This document shows, in pieces, positions 17,964-26,411 of a stretch of DNA of 64,000 nt. This DNA comes from Bifidobacterium ramosum. GTDB lineage: Bacteria; Actinomycetota; Actinomycetes; Actinomycetales; Bifidobacteriaceae. The notes under the pieces were generated by a model, which was not told the origin of the DNA, made no database searches, and worked only from the letters and a program-made list of their open reading frames with translations. Location of the stretch: contig NZ_WBSM01000003.1 of the NCBI RefSeq assembly GCF_009299505.1, positions 151,828 to 215,827 of the forward strand, read 5' to 3'. A program made the translations under genes and the position numbers. Every line of letters starts with the position of its first letter. The first letter of the stretch is position 1.

Positions 17964-18611
17964 CTAACGAAACAGGCTCACGCCGCGACGCGACATGCAA
18001 TACGCGTTCCCCAGCCACGTATGCCGCGAATTCGGCCACACCGCACCCAGCCGCGGCGCATTCTGGCTCATCCAGATGCTCGGCACACGCCCGTCCGCAC
18101 TGCGCGACCCCAGCAGATTGAACCCGTTCTTCTCAAGCAGCCACTCCGGGTGCTGCGTCGCGATCGCCAGTCCTTCCTCAAGCGTGAGCGGCGTACGTTC
18201 GTCGGAGTCGATGAGTTTGCGCGCCACATCCGGCTCGCGGTTGATATAACACGTGCCGGTGTGCGGCTCGACGACCAGATAAAACGGCCCTTCCGGCGGT
18301 TCGAAGCCGTCCTGCGGCAGGAAACTGGCGATGTCGCGCGGCGGCATCGTCGTGAATCCGGCCATGCGGTTGATGCTGGTTCGCGCGATCAGCGACTCTG
18401 GCGACACGAGTTCGCGCGTCGGAATGAGCAGGATGTTCGCACCGAGACGACGTTGCAGGTCGTCACTGTCCGGATCGCAGTGTTCGAGCGCGGTGATTAG
18501 CGGTCGCGCAAGCGCGCGGAAGGCTGCTGCGGAAATGTCCGCGACGTCCGGATATCCCAGCGCCACCAAACGGTCCAACTGCTTGCGTGCTTCATCCGAT
18601 GCGATCGACAT
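17964..18611 (-). CDS. Uncharacterised protein, DUF5701-like
   Basis: Protein of 215 residues, predicted cytosolic with no signal peptide or membrane segment. From memory, its layout resembles the actinobacterial DUF5701 family: an N-terminal helical part (QLDRLVALGYPDVADIS), a central PFYLVVEPHTG segment, LTLEEGLAIATQHPEWL, and a C-terminal W-NSRHTWLGNAYCMSRR block. No function is established, and I would not assign one. The ATG at 18611 follows GGGAG; upstream in-frame starts lie in the hairpin-array side and look non-coding. Family A copies 5-7 follow the gene and array B precedes it. Confidence 0.65.
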   Translation of the reverse strand: MSIASDEARKQLDRLVALGYPDVADISAAAFRALARPLITALEHCDPDSDDLQRRLGANILLIPTRELVSPESLIARTSINRMAGFTTMPPRDIASFLPQDGFEPPEGPFYLVVEPHTGTCYINREPDVARKLIDSDERTPLTLEEGLAIATQHPEWLLEKNGFNLLGSRSADGRVPSIWMSQNAPRLGAVWPNSRHTWLGNAYCMSRRGVSLFR

Positions 18612-18696
18612 ATCTCCCAGCCTACCAGCGGCCCGCCCGTCCACCCGGCTTCCAACCGCCCCGCTCCGTTCGGCCACGGCCGTCAGTCCCATCCGC

Positions 18697-18867
18697 GACC
18701 GTAACTCAACAACATCACGATCCCATCATTGAGTTACGGCCGTTCTTACGCCCAATAACGACCGTAACTCAACAACTTCGCGACCATAGTGTTGAGTTAC
18801 GGTCGTCTCGGCCCCCGAAAACGACCGTAACTCAACACATCAATGCCGTAAATGTTGAGTTACGGTC
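18697..18867. repeat. Hairpin array B, first locus: three 45-bp hairpins with a 63-bp period
   Basis: Hairpins at 18697-18741, 18760-18804 and 18823-18867 have arms GACCGTAACTCAACA and TGTTGAGTTACGGTC. They start exactly 63 bp apart, with 18-base spacers and 15-base centres of unrelated sequence. Copy 2 is perfect for 17 bp including flanks; copy 1 has GGCC for GGTC in the right arm. The array lies in the divergent gap upstream of asd, so a terminator role for a flanking gene is not obvious. The same family with the same period occurs at 46025-46257. Confidence 0.85.
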
Positions 18868-19027
18868 TTCCCCTCCTCCCCGACACATCCGTCGCACTGC
18901 GCCCCGCGCTACACCACGACGTCACGGTCCGGCCAGCATATGGGAGCGCGCGCGCCGTTATGCGGCGCGGTTCGTACAATGGTCGGCAACTCGCAGTTCG
19001 TTTATCCGCACAAACATAGGGGTTGGT

Positions 19028-20122
19028 ATGTCCGAAAAACTCAAGGTCGGCATCCTCGGCGCGACCGGCATGGTCGGCCAGCGTTTCGTGACGTTGCTCG
19101 AGAATCATCCATGGTTCGAGGTGACGACGCTCGCCGCGTCCGCGCACTCGGCCGGCAAGACGTACGAGGAGGCGGTCGGCGACCGTTGGAAGATCGAGAC
19201 GCCGATGCCGGAGTACGCGCGGCACATGACCGTGGTTGACGGCGACGACGCCGAGAAGGTCGCGGCCGGAGTCGATTTCATGTTCTCGGCCGTGAACATG
19301 CCGAAGGATCAGATCCGCGCGATCGAAGAGCGGTATGCGAAGACCGAGACACCGGTCGTGTCGAACAACAGCGCGCATCGCTGGACGCCGGACGTGCCGA
19401 TGGTCGTGCCGGAGATCAACCCGGAGCATTTTGCGGTGATCGAGCATCAGCGCAAGCGCCTCGGCACGACGCGCGGCTTCATCGCGGTCAAGCCGAACTG
19501 TTCGATCCAGGCGTATACGCCGGCGCTGGCCGCGTGGAAGGAGTTCGAGCCGCACGAGGTCGTCGTGAGCACGTATCAGGCGATCTCCGGCGCGGGCAAG
19601 ACGTTCAAGGACTGGCCCGAGATGGTGGGCAACATCATCCCGTTCATCTCCGGCGAGGAGGCGAAGAGCGAGAAGGAACCGCTTAAGGTGTTCGGCCACG
19701 TGGACCCTGAGCGCGGCGAGATCGTGCCGTTCGACGGACCGCTGCGCATCACGTCGCAGTGCATCCGTGTGCCCGTGCTCAACGGCCACACCGCGACCGT
19801 GTTCCTCAACTTCGGCAAGAAGGCCACGAAGGAGGAGCTGATCGACCGGCTCGTCAACTACACGTCCCGTGCGGCCGAGCTCGGTCTGCCGCACGCGCCG
19901 AAGCACTTCATCCAGTACCTGACCGAGGACGACCGCCCGCAGGTGCGTCTCGATGTCGATTACGAGGGCGGCATGGGCGTGTCGATCGGCCGTCTGCGTG
20001 AGGATTCGATCTTCGATTGGAAGTTCGTGGGACTCGCGCACAACACGTTGCGCGGTGCGGCCGGCGGCGCGCTCGAATGCGCCGAGATGCTCAAGGCGCT
20101 CGGCTACATCACCAAGAAGTAG
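19028..20122 (+). CDS. asd: Aspartate-semialdehyde dehydrogenase
   Basis: Reduces aspartyl phosphate to aspartate semialdehyde, the branch point to lysine/diaminopimelate, threonine and methionine. The 364-residue protein has the NADP-binding GILGATGMVGQRF near residues 8-20 and the catalytic cysteine C158 in VKPNCSIQ. The sequence (NSAHRWTPDVPMVVPEINPEH) is of the archaeal/fungal-like class rather than the E. coli class. The ATG at 19028 follows AGGGGTTGGT. A strong terminator hairpin follows. It lies convergent with the aspartokinase genes, so the first two steps of the pathway are neighbours but not one operon. Confidence 0.93.
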   Translation: MSEKLKVGILGATGMVGQRFVTLLENHPWFEVTTLAASAHSAGKTYEEAVGDRWKIETPMPEYARHMTVVDGDDAEKVAAGVDFMFSAVNMPKDQIRAIEERYAKTETPVVSNNSAHRWTPDVPMVVPEINPEHFAVIEHQRKRLGTTRGFIAVKPNCSIQAYTPALAAWKEFEPHEVVVSTYQAISGAGKTFKDWPEMVGNIIPFISGEEAKSEKEPLKVFGHVDPERGEIVPFDGPLRITSQCIRVPVLNGHTATVFLNFGKKATKEELIDRLVNYTSRAAELGLPHAPKHFIQYLTEDDRPQVRLDVDYEGGMGVSIGRLREDSIFDWKFVGLAHNTLRGAAGGALECAEMLKALGYITKK

Positions 20123-20138
20123 TCACCGCGCTCAGCGT

Positions 20139-20185
20139 ATGCGAACGGCCCCCATCCGGACCATTCCGGCGGGGGCCGTTCGCAT
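20139..20185 (+). terminator. Terminator hairpin of asd
   Basis: ATGCGAACGGCCCCC and its exact 15-base complement enclose a 17-base loop, beginning 16 bases after the asd stop. No long T-tract follows, but the stem is very stable. Confidence 0.6.
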
Positions 20186-20254
20186 GCACTTACCCATCAT
20201 CGGCCCGTCGCCGGCAACCTTGCATCCGCTCCTTGCTCCGATTCCCATAACGAG

Positions 20255-20300
20255 ACGGACATACAGCCGATTACAACGGTGAAAACGGCTGTATGTCCGT
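20255..20300. repeat. Family A hairpin, copy 8
   Basis: Perfect arms; at the inner edge GAT faces AAC, giving an A-A mismatch. Sits between convergent asd and the ACT subunit gene. Confidence 0.88.
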
Positions 20301-20362
20301 TAGAGGGGGAAAGGATCACAAGTCCGCGGCCGCACCGCACCCGGTACGTCGGCGCCTAGAAC

Positions 20363-20932
20363 TCAGCGACCGGTGCCGCCGTAGACGACGGCCTCGATCT
20401 GGTCGGCATCAAGCCCGTACGCGGTGTGCAGCGCGCGCACCGCGTCGTCGAGCTGCTCGAGCGGCACGAGAGCGGCGATGCGGATCTCGGACGTCGAGAT
20501 CATCAGCACGTTGATGCCCTTCTCGCTCAGCGCGTTGAAGAACTTCGCGGCGAGGCCGGAGTGCGTCTTCATGCCGACGCCCACGACGGCGACCTTGCCG
20601 ACGTTGGTGTCGACATCGAACGAACGATAGCCGAGCTCCTCGTGCTTGTCGAGCAGCACGTCCTGCACCTGCTTGACGGTCGCCTCGGGCACGGTGAACG
20701 AGATGTCCGCGGTGCCGACGGACGCGCCGGCCTGCACGATCATGTCGACGTTGATGCCGGCGGACGCCAGTTCGGTGAAGACCTTGGCGGCCATGCCCGG
20801 CTCGTTCGGCACGCCGCGCACGGTGGCGAGCGCCTCGCTGCGATCGTGTGCGATGCCGGAGATGACCGGCGCTTCGGGACCGAGGTCGGGGAACAGGTCG
20901 CCCATGGACTTGTCTGCTTCGTTGTTGCTCAT
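20363..20932 (-). CDS. ACT-domain regulatory subunit of aspartokinase
   Basis: 189-residue protein with two ACT domains: about residues 32-105 (ALATVRGVPNEPGMAAKVF, then INVDMIVQ) and about 110-180 (KVAVVGVGMKTHSGLAAKFF, then INVLMISTSEIRI). These match the C-terminal regulatory half of ordinary aspartokinases, which binds lysine and/or threonine for feedback control. It lies 132 bp after the separate catalytic gene and runs the same way. It probably forms a heteromer with that subunit, like the alpha/beta arrangement known in Corynebacterium and Bacillus, but here as two non-overlapping genes. The start at 20932 has only a weak AAGG site. Confidence 0.85.
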   Translation of the reverse strand: MSNNEADKSMGDLFPDLGPEAPVISGIAHDRSEALATVRGVPNEPGMAAKVFTELASAGINVDMIVQAGASVGTADISFTVPEATVKQVQDVLLDKHEELGYRSFDVDTNVGKVAVVGVGMKTHSGLAAKFFNALSEKGINVLMISTSEIRIAALVPLEQLDDAVRALHTAYGLDADQIEAVVYGGTGR

Positions 20933-20997
20933 GTTGGTTGCCTTACTTGTGCGGTATGTGTGAAATCTGATGATGGATTGTGGTCGACTGGTGATGA

Positions 20998-21045
20998 CTG
21001 ATCAAGTACGATCAGTCCCGATCGGCCCGGATGATCACGGTGATC
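20998..21045. other. Palindrome-rich spacer between aspartokinase subunit genes
   Basis: CTGATC (20998-21003) and GATCAG (21010-21015) form a small hairpin, and GATCACGGTGATC (21033-21045) a second. Further TGATCA-like motifs follow up to the catalytic gene. They may be processing or attenuation signals that set the subunit ratio. Confidence 0.3.
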
Positions 21046-21064
21046 AGTTGCGATGACCGGCTGA

Positions 21065-21829
21065 TCAGTCCAGGTTCGGCAGCGTACGCGGGTCGACGCC
21101 GTCCGGCACGACGAGCGTACCGTTGCGATGAGAGAAGGACGAACGCACATGCAGCGGCATGTTGAACCGCTGCGCGTATTCGACGCATCGCAGGGCAAGC
21201 ACCTTGGAACCGCAGCTGGCCATTTCGAGGATCGCGTCGTAGCCGATCGCAGGAATGCGCCGCGCAGTCGGCACGATGCGCGGATCGGCGGTGAAGATGC
21301 CGTCCACGTCGGTGTAGATCTCGCAGATGTCGGCGCCGAGGGCCACGGCCAGCGCGACGGCGGACGTATCGGAACCGCCGCGGCCGAGCGTGGTTGCGTC
21401 GCCCTTCGCGTTGATGCCCTGGAAACCGGCCACGATGGCGACGTCGCCCATCGACAGTGCGTTCTTGACGCGATCCGGGCGAACGGCCTTGATGTGCGCC
21501 GCACCGTAGCGCGCATCGGTGAAGAAACCGGCCTGCTGACCGGTGAACGAGTGCGCGCGGTCGCCTTCGGCGTGGATGGCCATCGCGAGCAGACTCATGG
21601 AGATGCGTTCGCCGGCGGTCATGAGCATGTCCATCTCGCGTTCCGGCGGATTGGAATCGATGCTGAGCGCCTGGTCGATCAGGTCGTCGGTCGTGTCGCC
21701 CATCGCGGAGACGACGACGGCGACCTTGTTGCCCTTCTTCTTCGTTTCGACGACGCGCTTGGCCACGCGCTTGATGGAGTCAGTATCGGCGACCGACGAA
21801 CCGCCGTACTTCTGCACGATGAGAGCCAC
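21065..21829 (-). CDS. lysC: Aspartokinase catalytic subunit
   Basis: Phosphorylates aspartate in the first step of the lysine, threonine and methionine pathway. The 254-residue protein contains only the amino-acid kinase domain: [17 protein letters not shown] (residues 7-23), [26 protein letters not shown] and [14 protein letters not shown], then [16 protein letters not shown]. It ends where full-length enzymes continue into ACT domains, which are encoded by the next gene. The start is a GTG at 21829; an ATG at 21839 is out of frame. The catalytic domain appears intact, so this is a split enzyme rather than a truncated one. Confidence 0.9.
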   Translation of the reverse strand: MALIVQKYGGSSVADTDSIKRVAKRVVETKKKGNKVAVVVSAMGDTTDDLIDQALSIDSNPPEREMDMLMTAGERISMSLLAMAIHAEGDRAHSFTGQQAGFFTDARYGAAHIKAVRPDRVKNALSMGDVAIVAGFQGINAKGDATTLGRGGSDTSAVALAVALGADICEIYTDVDGIFTADPRIVPTARRIPAIGYDAILEMASCGSKVLALRCVEYAQRFNMPLHVRSSFSHRNGTLVVPDGVDPRTLPNLD

Positions 21830-22015
21830 TGCTGTCCATTCTCTCTTGGGATAGATGTGTCGCCTATTCTACGTAAGCGGCACGATTATAAGGATCGCCG
21901 GCCAGGCCGCACGCACGTCCACCCACCATACGGACACGACGAACTGGCACTGAAAGACGCATGCGTGACGACCGCATGCACGCATGTCCCGCGACCGTCA
22001 CGCGCCAAAACGCAC

Positions 22016-22067
22016 AGTGGCGGAAAACGCTCGCTGAGAGTACTCTCAGCGAGCGTTTTCCGCCACT
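22016..22067. terminator. Perfect 52-bp palindrome 3' of gltX
   Basis: The sequence equals its own reverse complement over all 52 bases, centred at AGT|ACT (22041/22042), with half-arm AGTGGCGGAAAACGCTCGCT plus GAGAGT. It lies 64 bases after the gltX stop and about 190 bases upstream of lysC. A zero-loop palindrome of this size can act as a terminator or processing site. Fresh inversion-duplication is an alternative origin. Confidence 0.7.
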
Positions 22068-22130
22068 ACAGAACGGTCACATAACCACGCAGACGCGCAC
22101 TATTCCATCACAAACCGTGCGCACTACTGA

Positions 22131-23681
22131 TCACAGATGCTCACGCAGGCCGCGCAGACGCGCCAGCGACACCTCACGGCCGACGATCTCCATCGACTCG
22201 AACAGCGGCGGCGACACACGGCGGCCGGACATGGCCACGCGCACCGGCCCGAACGCGAGACGCGGCTTGTAGCCGCCGTCCTCCACGAGCGCCTTGTTGA
22301 GCGTCTCGTGCAGCAGATCGGTCTTCCAGTCGGCCTCGGCCACGCCTTCGAGCGCGGCGATCGCCAGATCGAGCACGGCCGGCGCGGAATCTTTGAGCGT
22401 CTTCTTCGCGTCGTCCTCCGGCTCGAGGTAGCCTTCGGTCGACAGCAACGAGCCGACCATGCCGGCGACCTCGCCGAGCAGACGCACACGCGGCTGCACG
22501 AGCGGCGCGGCGGCGGTCAGCACGGCCTGTTCACGCGCGGTCAGCTCATCCCAAGACGCAGCGGAGACCACGCCATCGCGATGCAGGTACGGCACGGAAC
22601 GACGCAGGAAGTCAGCGGGATCAAGCATGCGGATGTGCTCGGCGTTGATCGAGATCGCCTTGTCGAGGTCGAAGCGGGCCGGGTTGGCCTTCACGTCGCG
22701 CACGTCGAACTTCTCGATCATTTCCTCCATCGAGAACACGTCGCGGTCCGGCGCGATCGACCAGCCAAGCAAAGCCAAATAATTCAGCAGGCCCTCGCGG
22801 ATGAAGCCGGCGTCGCGGTGGTTGAACAGGTTAGACTCCGGGTCGCGCTTGGAGAGCTTCTTGTTGCCCTGACCCATCACGTACGGCATGTGGCCGAACA
22901 GCGGGGTGGTCTTGGCGATGCCGAGCTCCTCGAGGTAACGGTAGAGCACGATCTGGCGCGGGGTGGAGCTCAGCAGATCCTCGCCGCGCAGCACGACGTT
23001 GATCTCCATCATCGCGTCGTCGACGGGGTTGGTGAGCGTGTACAGCGCGTCGCCGTTCGGGCGCACGATCACGTAGTCCGGCACGGAGCCGGCCTTGAAC
23101 TCGATGCGGCCGCGGATCAGGTCGTCGAACGCGATGTCCTCGTCAGGCATGCGGATGCGCAGCGCGGGCTTGCGGCCTTCGGCGCGGAACGCGGCCTTCT
23201 GCTCCTCGGTGAGGTTGCGGTCGTAGCCGTCATAGCCGAATTCGGCCGGGCGGCCGGCGGCGAGGTTGCGTTCCTTGATCTCCTCCGGCGTGGAGTAGGA
23301 CTCGTACGCGTAGCCGGCGGCGAGCAGCTTGGCGGCGACGTCCTTGTAGATGTCGGTGCGCTCGGACTGGCGGTACGGGCCGTGCGGGCCGCCGACGTCG
23401 ATGCCCTCGTCCCAGTCGATGCCGAGCCAACGCAGCGCCTCAAGGATCTGGTTGTAGCTTTCCTCGGAGTCGCGGGCCGCGTCGGTGTCCTCGATGCGGA
23501 AGATCAGCTTGCCGCCGGTGGCGCGGGCCTCGGCCCAGTTGAACAGGGCGGTGCGGACCATGCCGACGTGCGGGGTGCCGGTCGGCGACGGGCAGAAGCG
23601 CACGCGCACGTCCTTCGGCAGGGCGGGCTTGGTGTCTTTCGGATTTTCAGTGGTTGCGGAAGTGGTTTCAGCTTCAGTCAT
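22131..23681 (-). CDS. gltX: Glutamyl-tRNA synthetase
   Basis: Charges tRNA-Glu with glutamate in the cytosol. The 516-residue class I synthetase has the HIGH-type motif in [19 protein letters not shown] (about residues 32-50), [15 protein letters not shown], the [13 protein letters not shown] region and the KMSKS-type motif as [13 protein letters not shown] helical anticodon-binding domain makes up the last ~170 residues. The first ~22 residues are a Thr/Lys/Pro-rich extension before the catalytic domain. The ATG at 23681 is the first in frame. Whether it also charges tRNA-Gln (non-discriminating form) cannot be told by eye. Confidence 0.95.
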   Translation of the reverse strand: MTEAETTSATTENPKDTKPALPKDVRVRFCPSPTGTPHVGMVRTALFNWAEARATGGKLIFRIEDTDAARDSEESYNQILEALRWLGIDWDEGIDVGGPHGPYRQSERTDIYKDVAAKLLAAGYAYESYSTPEEIKERNLAAGRPAEFGYDGYDRNLTEEQKAAFRAEGRKPALRIRMPDEDIAFDDLIRGRIEFKAGSVPDYVIVRPNGDALYTLTNPVDDAMMEINVVLRGEDLLSSTPRQIVLYRYLEELGIAKTTPLFGHMPYVMGQGNKKLSKRDPESNLFNHRDAGFIREGLLNYLALLGWSIAPDRDVFSMEEMIEKFDVRDVKANPARFDLDKAISINAEHIRMLDPADFLRRSVPYLHRDGVVSAASWDELTAREQAVLTAAAPLVQPRVRLLGEVAGMVGSLLSTEGYLEPEDDAKKTLKDSAPAVLDLAIAALEGVAEADWKTDLLHETLNKALVEDGGYKPRLAFGPVRVAMSGRRVSPPLFESMEIVGREVSLARLRGLREHL

Positions 23682-23789
23682 AATCCCTTATTCTGCCGCG
23701 CGAGCGGGACGTGAGGAGGGACGCGGAGGCACGGACGATCGTCGCGTTCGACTTGCGGCATGACCGCGCGTCGCGACGACCGGCGATAC

Positions 23790-23819
23790 ACTGGATTGCG
23801 TTGGATCGCACTGGATTGC
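23790..23819. repeat. Three 10-bp tandem repeats upstream of a lacI-type gene
   Basis: ACTGGATTGC, GTTGGATCGC, ACTGGATTGC lie end to end, 27-57 bases before the regulator's start codon. The following CAACGATG matches half of the operator core seen in the glycan locus. They may be a regulator binding site. Confidence 0.4.
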
Positions 23820-23846
23820 AACGATGAACAGATGACGGAGGACGGC

Positions 23847-25070
23847 ATGGCGGCGCAGCGGCATGTGACGATGAACGATGTGGCGAAGCGGGCCGGTGTG
23901 TCGTTGAAAACCGTTTCCAACGTGGTAAACGGCTATCGGTTCGTCAGGGACGCCACGCGGCGCAAGGTGCTCGACGCGATCGACGAACTCGGCTATTCGG
24001 TGAACGTGGTGGCCAAGAGCCTGCGTGAGGGGCGCAGCAACGTCATTGGCATTTCGTTGCCGGATATGCGTCTGCCGTATTTCGCGGAGCTGTACTCCTG
24101 TCTGGCCGGGGAGGCGCGCGCCGCCGGCCGCCGCGTGATTTTCGCGCCGTCCGGCGTGAGTCGCACGAACGAACTCGACGTGTTGCACGGTTCGTTTGCA
24201 TCGTTGATCGACGGGCTGATTCTGTCGCCCAAGTATTTGACCGGCGGCGACGCCGACAAGCTGAACGTGGACTATCCGATCGTACTGATCGGCGAGCAGA
24301 TGCGTACGAATGCGCGCGACCGTGTGATCACGGAGAACGAACACGGCATCTATCGGGCGACAGCTTCGCTGGTCGCGAAGGGTTGCCGTCGCATTGCGGT
24401 CGTCGGCGTGGGCGGCAAGGGAGTCGCGTCCGAACCGATGCGGCTGCGGGGTTATCGGCATGCGCTGGAGGACACCGGCATCGCATTGGATACATCGTTG
24501 GAGATTCCGGCCGACATCTGGTACCAACCGGCCGGTGCGGACGCGGTGGGCGTGCTGTTCCGTGACGGATTGCGGGTCGACGGCATCGTGTGCATGAACG
24601 ATCTGCTGGCGATGGGCGTGATGCAGGAGCTGCGTCGCCGTGGTGTACTCGTGCCGGACGACGTGAAGGTCGTCGGCTACGACGATTCGATCGATGCGCA
24701 GTATTTCGCGCCGTCGCTCAGTTCGGTCGACCCCGACCTGCGATCGGTCGCCCGCACGGCGATCGCACTGCTGTGCGCACGGATCGACGGCGTGGATCCA
24801 TCGTCGATCGACGCACTCCGTTCCGTCATCCCATCGCCGAACGCGTCGTCGCAAACCACCGTATCATCCGTCGCACCATCCGTCACGGCGGCATCCGAAT
24901 CATCCGAGAGTCCAGCAGCATCACGTACCGGCTCATACGTCGTATCACGCACCGGATCATCGCGGTCCGATGCGGCCGCCAACAGCGGCACACCGGAATC
25001 CGTCACCGGGTACGTCACGGTCACGGTGCCGTCGAAACTCGTCGAACGTGAATCCACGGCGGTCCGGTAG
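23847..25070 (+). CDS. LacI family transcriptional regulator with C-terminal low-complexity insertion
   Basis: 407-residue sugar-responsive regulator. The helix-turn-helix is at residues 7-30 (MNDVAKRAGVSLKTVSNVVN), and a periplasmic-binding-protein-like effector domain follows. It is about 60 residues longer than usual: between the end of the sugar-binding core (ALLCARIDGVDPSSID) and the conserved terminal strand (VTVPSKLVERESTAVR) lies a Ser/Thr/Ala-rich stretch without predicted structure. The ATG at 23847 follows GGAGG; the ATG at 23832 is less well placed. Its recognition helix region is close to that of the second LacI protein (32808-33866), so related operators are expected. Likely controls the convergent ABC importer genes or the wider locus. 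Confidence 0.85.
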   Translation: MAAQRHVTMNDVAKRAGVSLKTVSNVVNGYRFVRDATRRKVLDAIDELGYSVNVVAKSLREGRSNVIGISLPDMRLPYFAELYSCLAGEARAAGRRVIFAPSGVSRTNELDVLHGSFASLIDGLILSPKYLTGGDADKLNVDYPIVLIGEQMRTNARDRVITENEHGIYRATASLVAKGCRRIAVVGVGGKGVASEPMRLRGYRHALEDTGIALDTSLEIPADIWYQPAGADAVGVLFRDGLRVDGIVCMNDLLAMGVMQELRRRGVLVPDDVKVVGYDDSIDAQYFAPSLSSVDPDLRSVARTAIALLCARIDGVDPSSIDALRSVIPSPNASSQTTVSSVAPSVTAASESSESPAASRTGSYVVSRTGSSRSDAAANSGTPESVTGYVTVTVPSKLVERESTAVR

Positions 25071-25210
25071 TCGGACATTCGGCAACGAACGTTCCGTCAC
25101 GTCACCTCTCCATCTCCAGGCGAGATCATGTCGAGCGTTCCGTCACGGCATATCTCTTCACCCCTGCGGACATCCTCCAGACGTCCCCAACCGCCACTCC
25201 CCTCACCCCT

Positions 25211-25256
25211 ACGGACATACAGCCGATTCCATCGATGAAAACGGCTGTATGTCCGC
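25211..25256. repeat. Family A hairpin, copy 9
   Basis: Last base of the right arm is C; the inner edge has a GAT/AAC mismatch. Lies between the lacI-type gene and the convergent importer operon. Confidence 0.85.
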
Positions 25257-25306
25257 ACGGGTACAGGGCACCACCCGCTAACCCCACCAAACCACGCACC
25301 CACGCA

Positions 25307-25350
25307 CAAAAAGGCCGCCAACCGCGGGAGGAGCCACGGCTGGCGGCCTT
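25307..25350 (-). terminator. Terminator of the ABC importer operon
   Basis: On the minus strand AAGGCCGCCA and its complement TGGCGGCCTT enclose about 20 bases, followed by TTTTTG, a classical intrinsic terminator about 135 bases after the permease stop. A second hairpin (CCGGCGTC...GACGCCGG) lies beside it at about 25356-25383. Confidence 0.75.
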
Positions 25351-25484
25351 GCCCCCGGCGTCCTGTACAAGCGACGCCGGCGACGGTGATGAGAAAGGAA
25401 GGGAATGAGAAGAGTGAGTAGCTGCTGGTGACCGGCCGTTCACCGACCAGTCACCAGCCAAAGCAAGGAGCCAAGCCGCGGCCC

Positions 25485-26411
25485 TTACTTCATACCGGTC
25501 ATCGCGATGCCTTCGACGAAGCGCTTCTGCACGAAGAAGAACACGATGAGCAGCGGCAGGGCGGAGATCAGCGCGCCGGCCATCACCACGCCGTACGGCG
25601 TGACGGACGAGCCGTGGCCGGTCAGCATGGCCAGACCAGCGGTGATGGTGCGGGTTTCCGGCTTGGAGGTCATGATCAACGGCCAGAGCAGGTCGTTCCA
25701 GTTGCCCATGAAGTTGAACATGCCCACGGTCAGGATCGCCGGCACGGCGTTCGGCAGGATGATCTGCGCGAAGATGCGGAACTCGCCCGCACCGTCGATG
25801 CGCGCCGCGTTATCGAGGTCCTTCGGGATGGAGATGAAGAACTGACGCAGCAGGAAGATGCCGCCGACATCGGCCATACGCGGGATGATGATGCCGAGGT
25901 AGCTGTTGACCAGGCCCATCGAACCGAGGAGCTTGTAGACCGGGATGAGCAGCGCCATGCCCGGGATCATCATGGTGGCGATGAGCACGGCGAGCAGGAT
26001 GCCGCGGCCCTTGAAGTCCACGCGGGACAGGCCGTAGGCGGCGAGCGAGTCGAAGAACACGGAGATGATGGTCACGGCGCCGGCGAACACGATGGTGTTG
26101 AGCAGCTCGCGGCCGATCGGCAGGCGGGAGAACAGGCTGGTGTAGTTGTCCAGCGTCCACGCGCTCGGGATGACCTTCGGCGGCCAGGTCTGGGTGACGG
26201 CGTTCGGCGTGAACGAGACGATCACGACGATGATCAGCGGAAAGACCATGAGGAAGGTCACGAGCACCAGCGCGATGTAGCTCAGCGTCAGGCTGATGGT
26301 GTGCTTGGTGCGCGCCTGCTTGCGCAGACGTTCGTTTTCGGCGTTGATGCGCGCGTTTTCGGATTCCTGTTCCGCGGTCAGTTTCACGGAGGTTGCGGTT
26401 GCGGTGCTCAT
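25485..26411 (-). CDS. Carbohydrate ABC importer permease, MalG type
   Basis: Inner-membrane half of a binding-protein-dependent sugar importer, 308 residues, with six predicted transmembrane helices. The ATPase-contact (EAA) loop is visible as NAARIDGAGEFRIFAQIILP. A polar, heptad-like N-terminal tail of about 40 residues (AEQESENARINAENERLRKQ) precedes the first helix and may form a short coiled coil. The ATG at 26411 overlaps the stop of the upstream permease gene (ATGA), so translation is coupled; GGAGGAGAT precedes it. An intrinsic terminator follows. It works with the MalF-type permease and the lipoprotein at 27578-28897. No ATPase gene is nearby. Confidence 0.93.
   Translation of the reverse strand: MSTATATSVKLTAEQESENARINAENERLRKQARTKHTISLTLSYIALVLVTFLMVFPLIIVVIVSFTPNAVTQTWPPKVIPSAWTLDNYTSLFSRLPIGRELLNTIVFAGAVTIISVFFDSLAAYGLSRVDFKGRGILLAVLIATMMIPGMALLIPVYKLLGSMGLVNSYLGIIIPRMADVGGIFLLRQFFISIPKDLDNAARIDGAGEFRIFAQIILPNAVPAILTVGMFNFMGNWNDLLWPLIMTSKPETRTITAGLAMLTGHGSSVTPYGVVMAGALISALPLLIVFFFVQKRFVEGIAMTGMK

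Noticed and set aside
24800..25070. LacI C-terminal extension as a frameshift artefact
   Set aside because: The conserved terminal strand VTVPSKLVERESTA is recovered in the same frame after the insertion, so the frame is intact.
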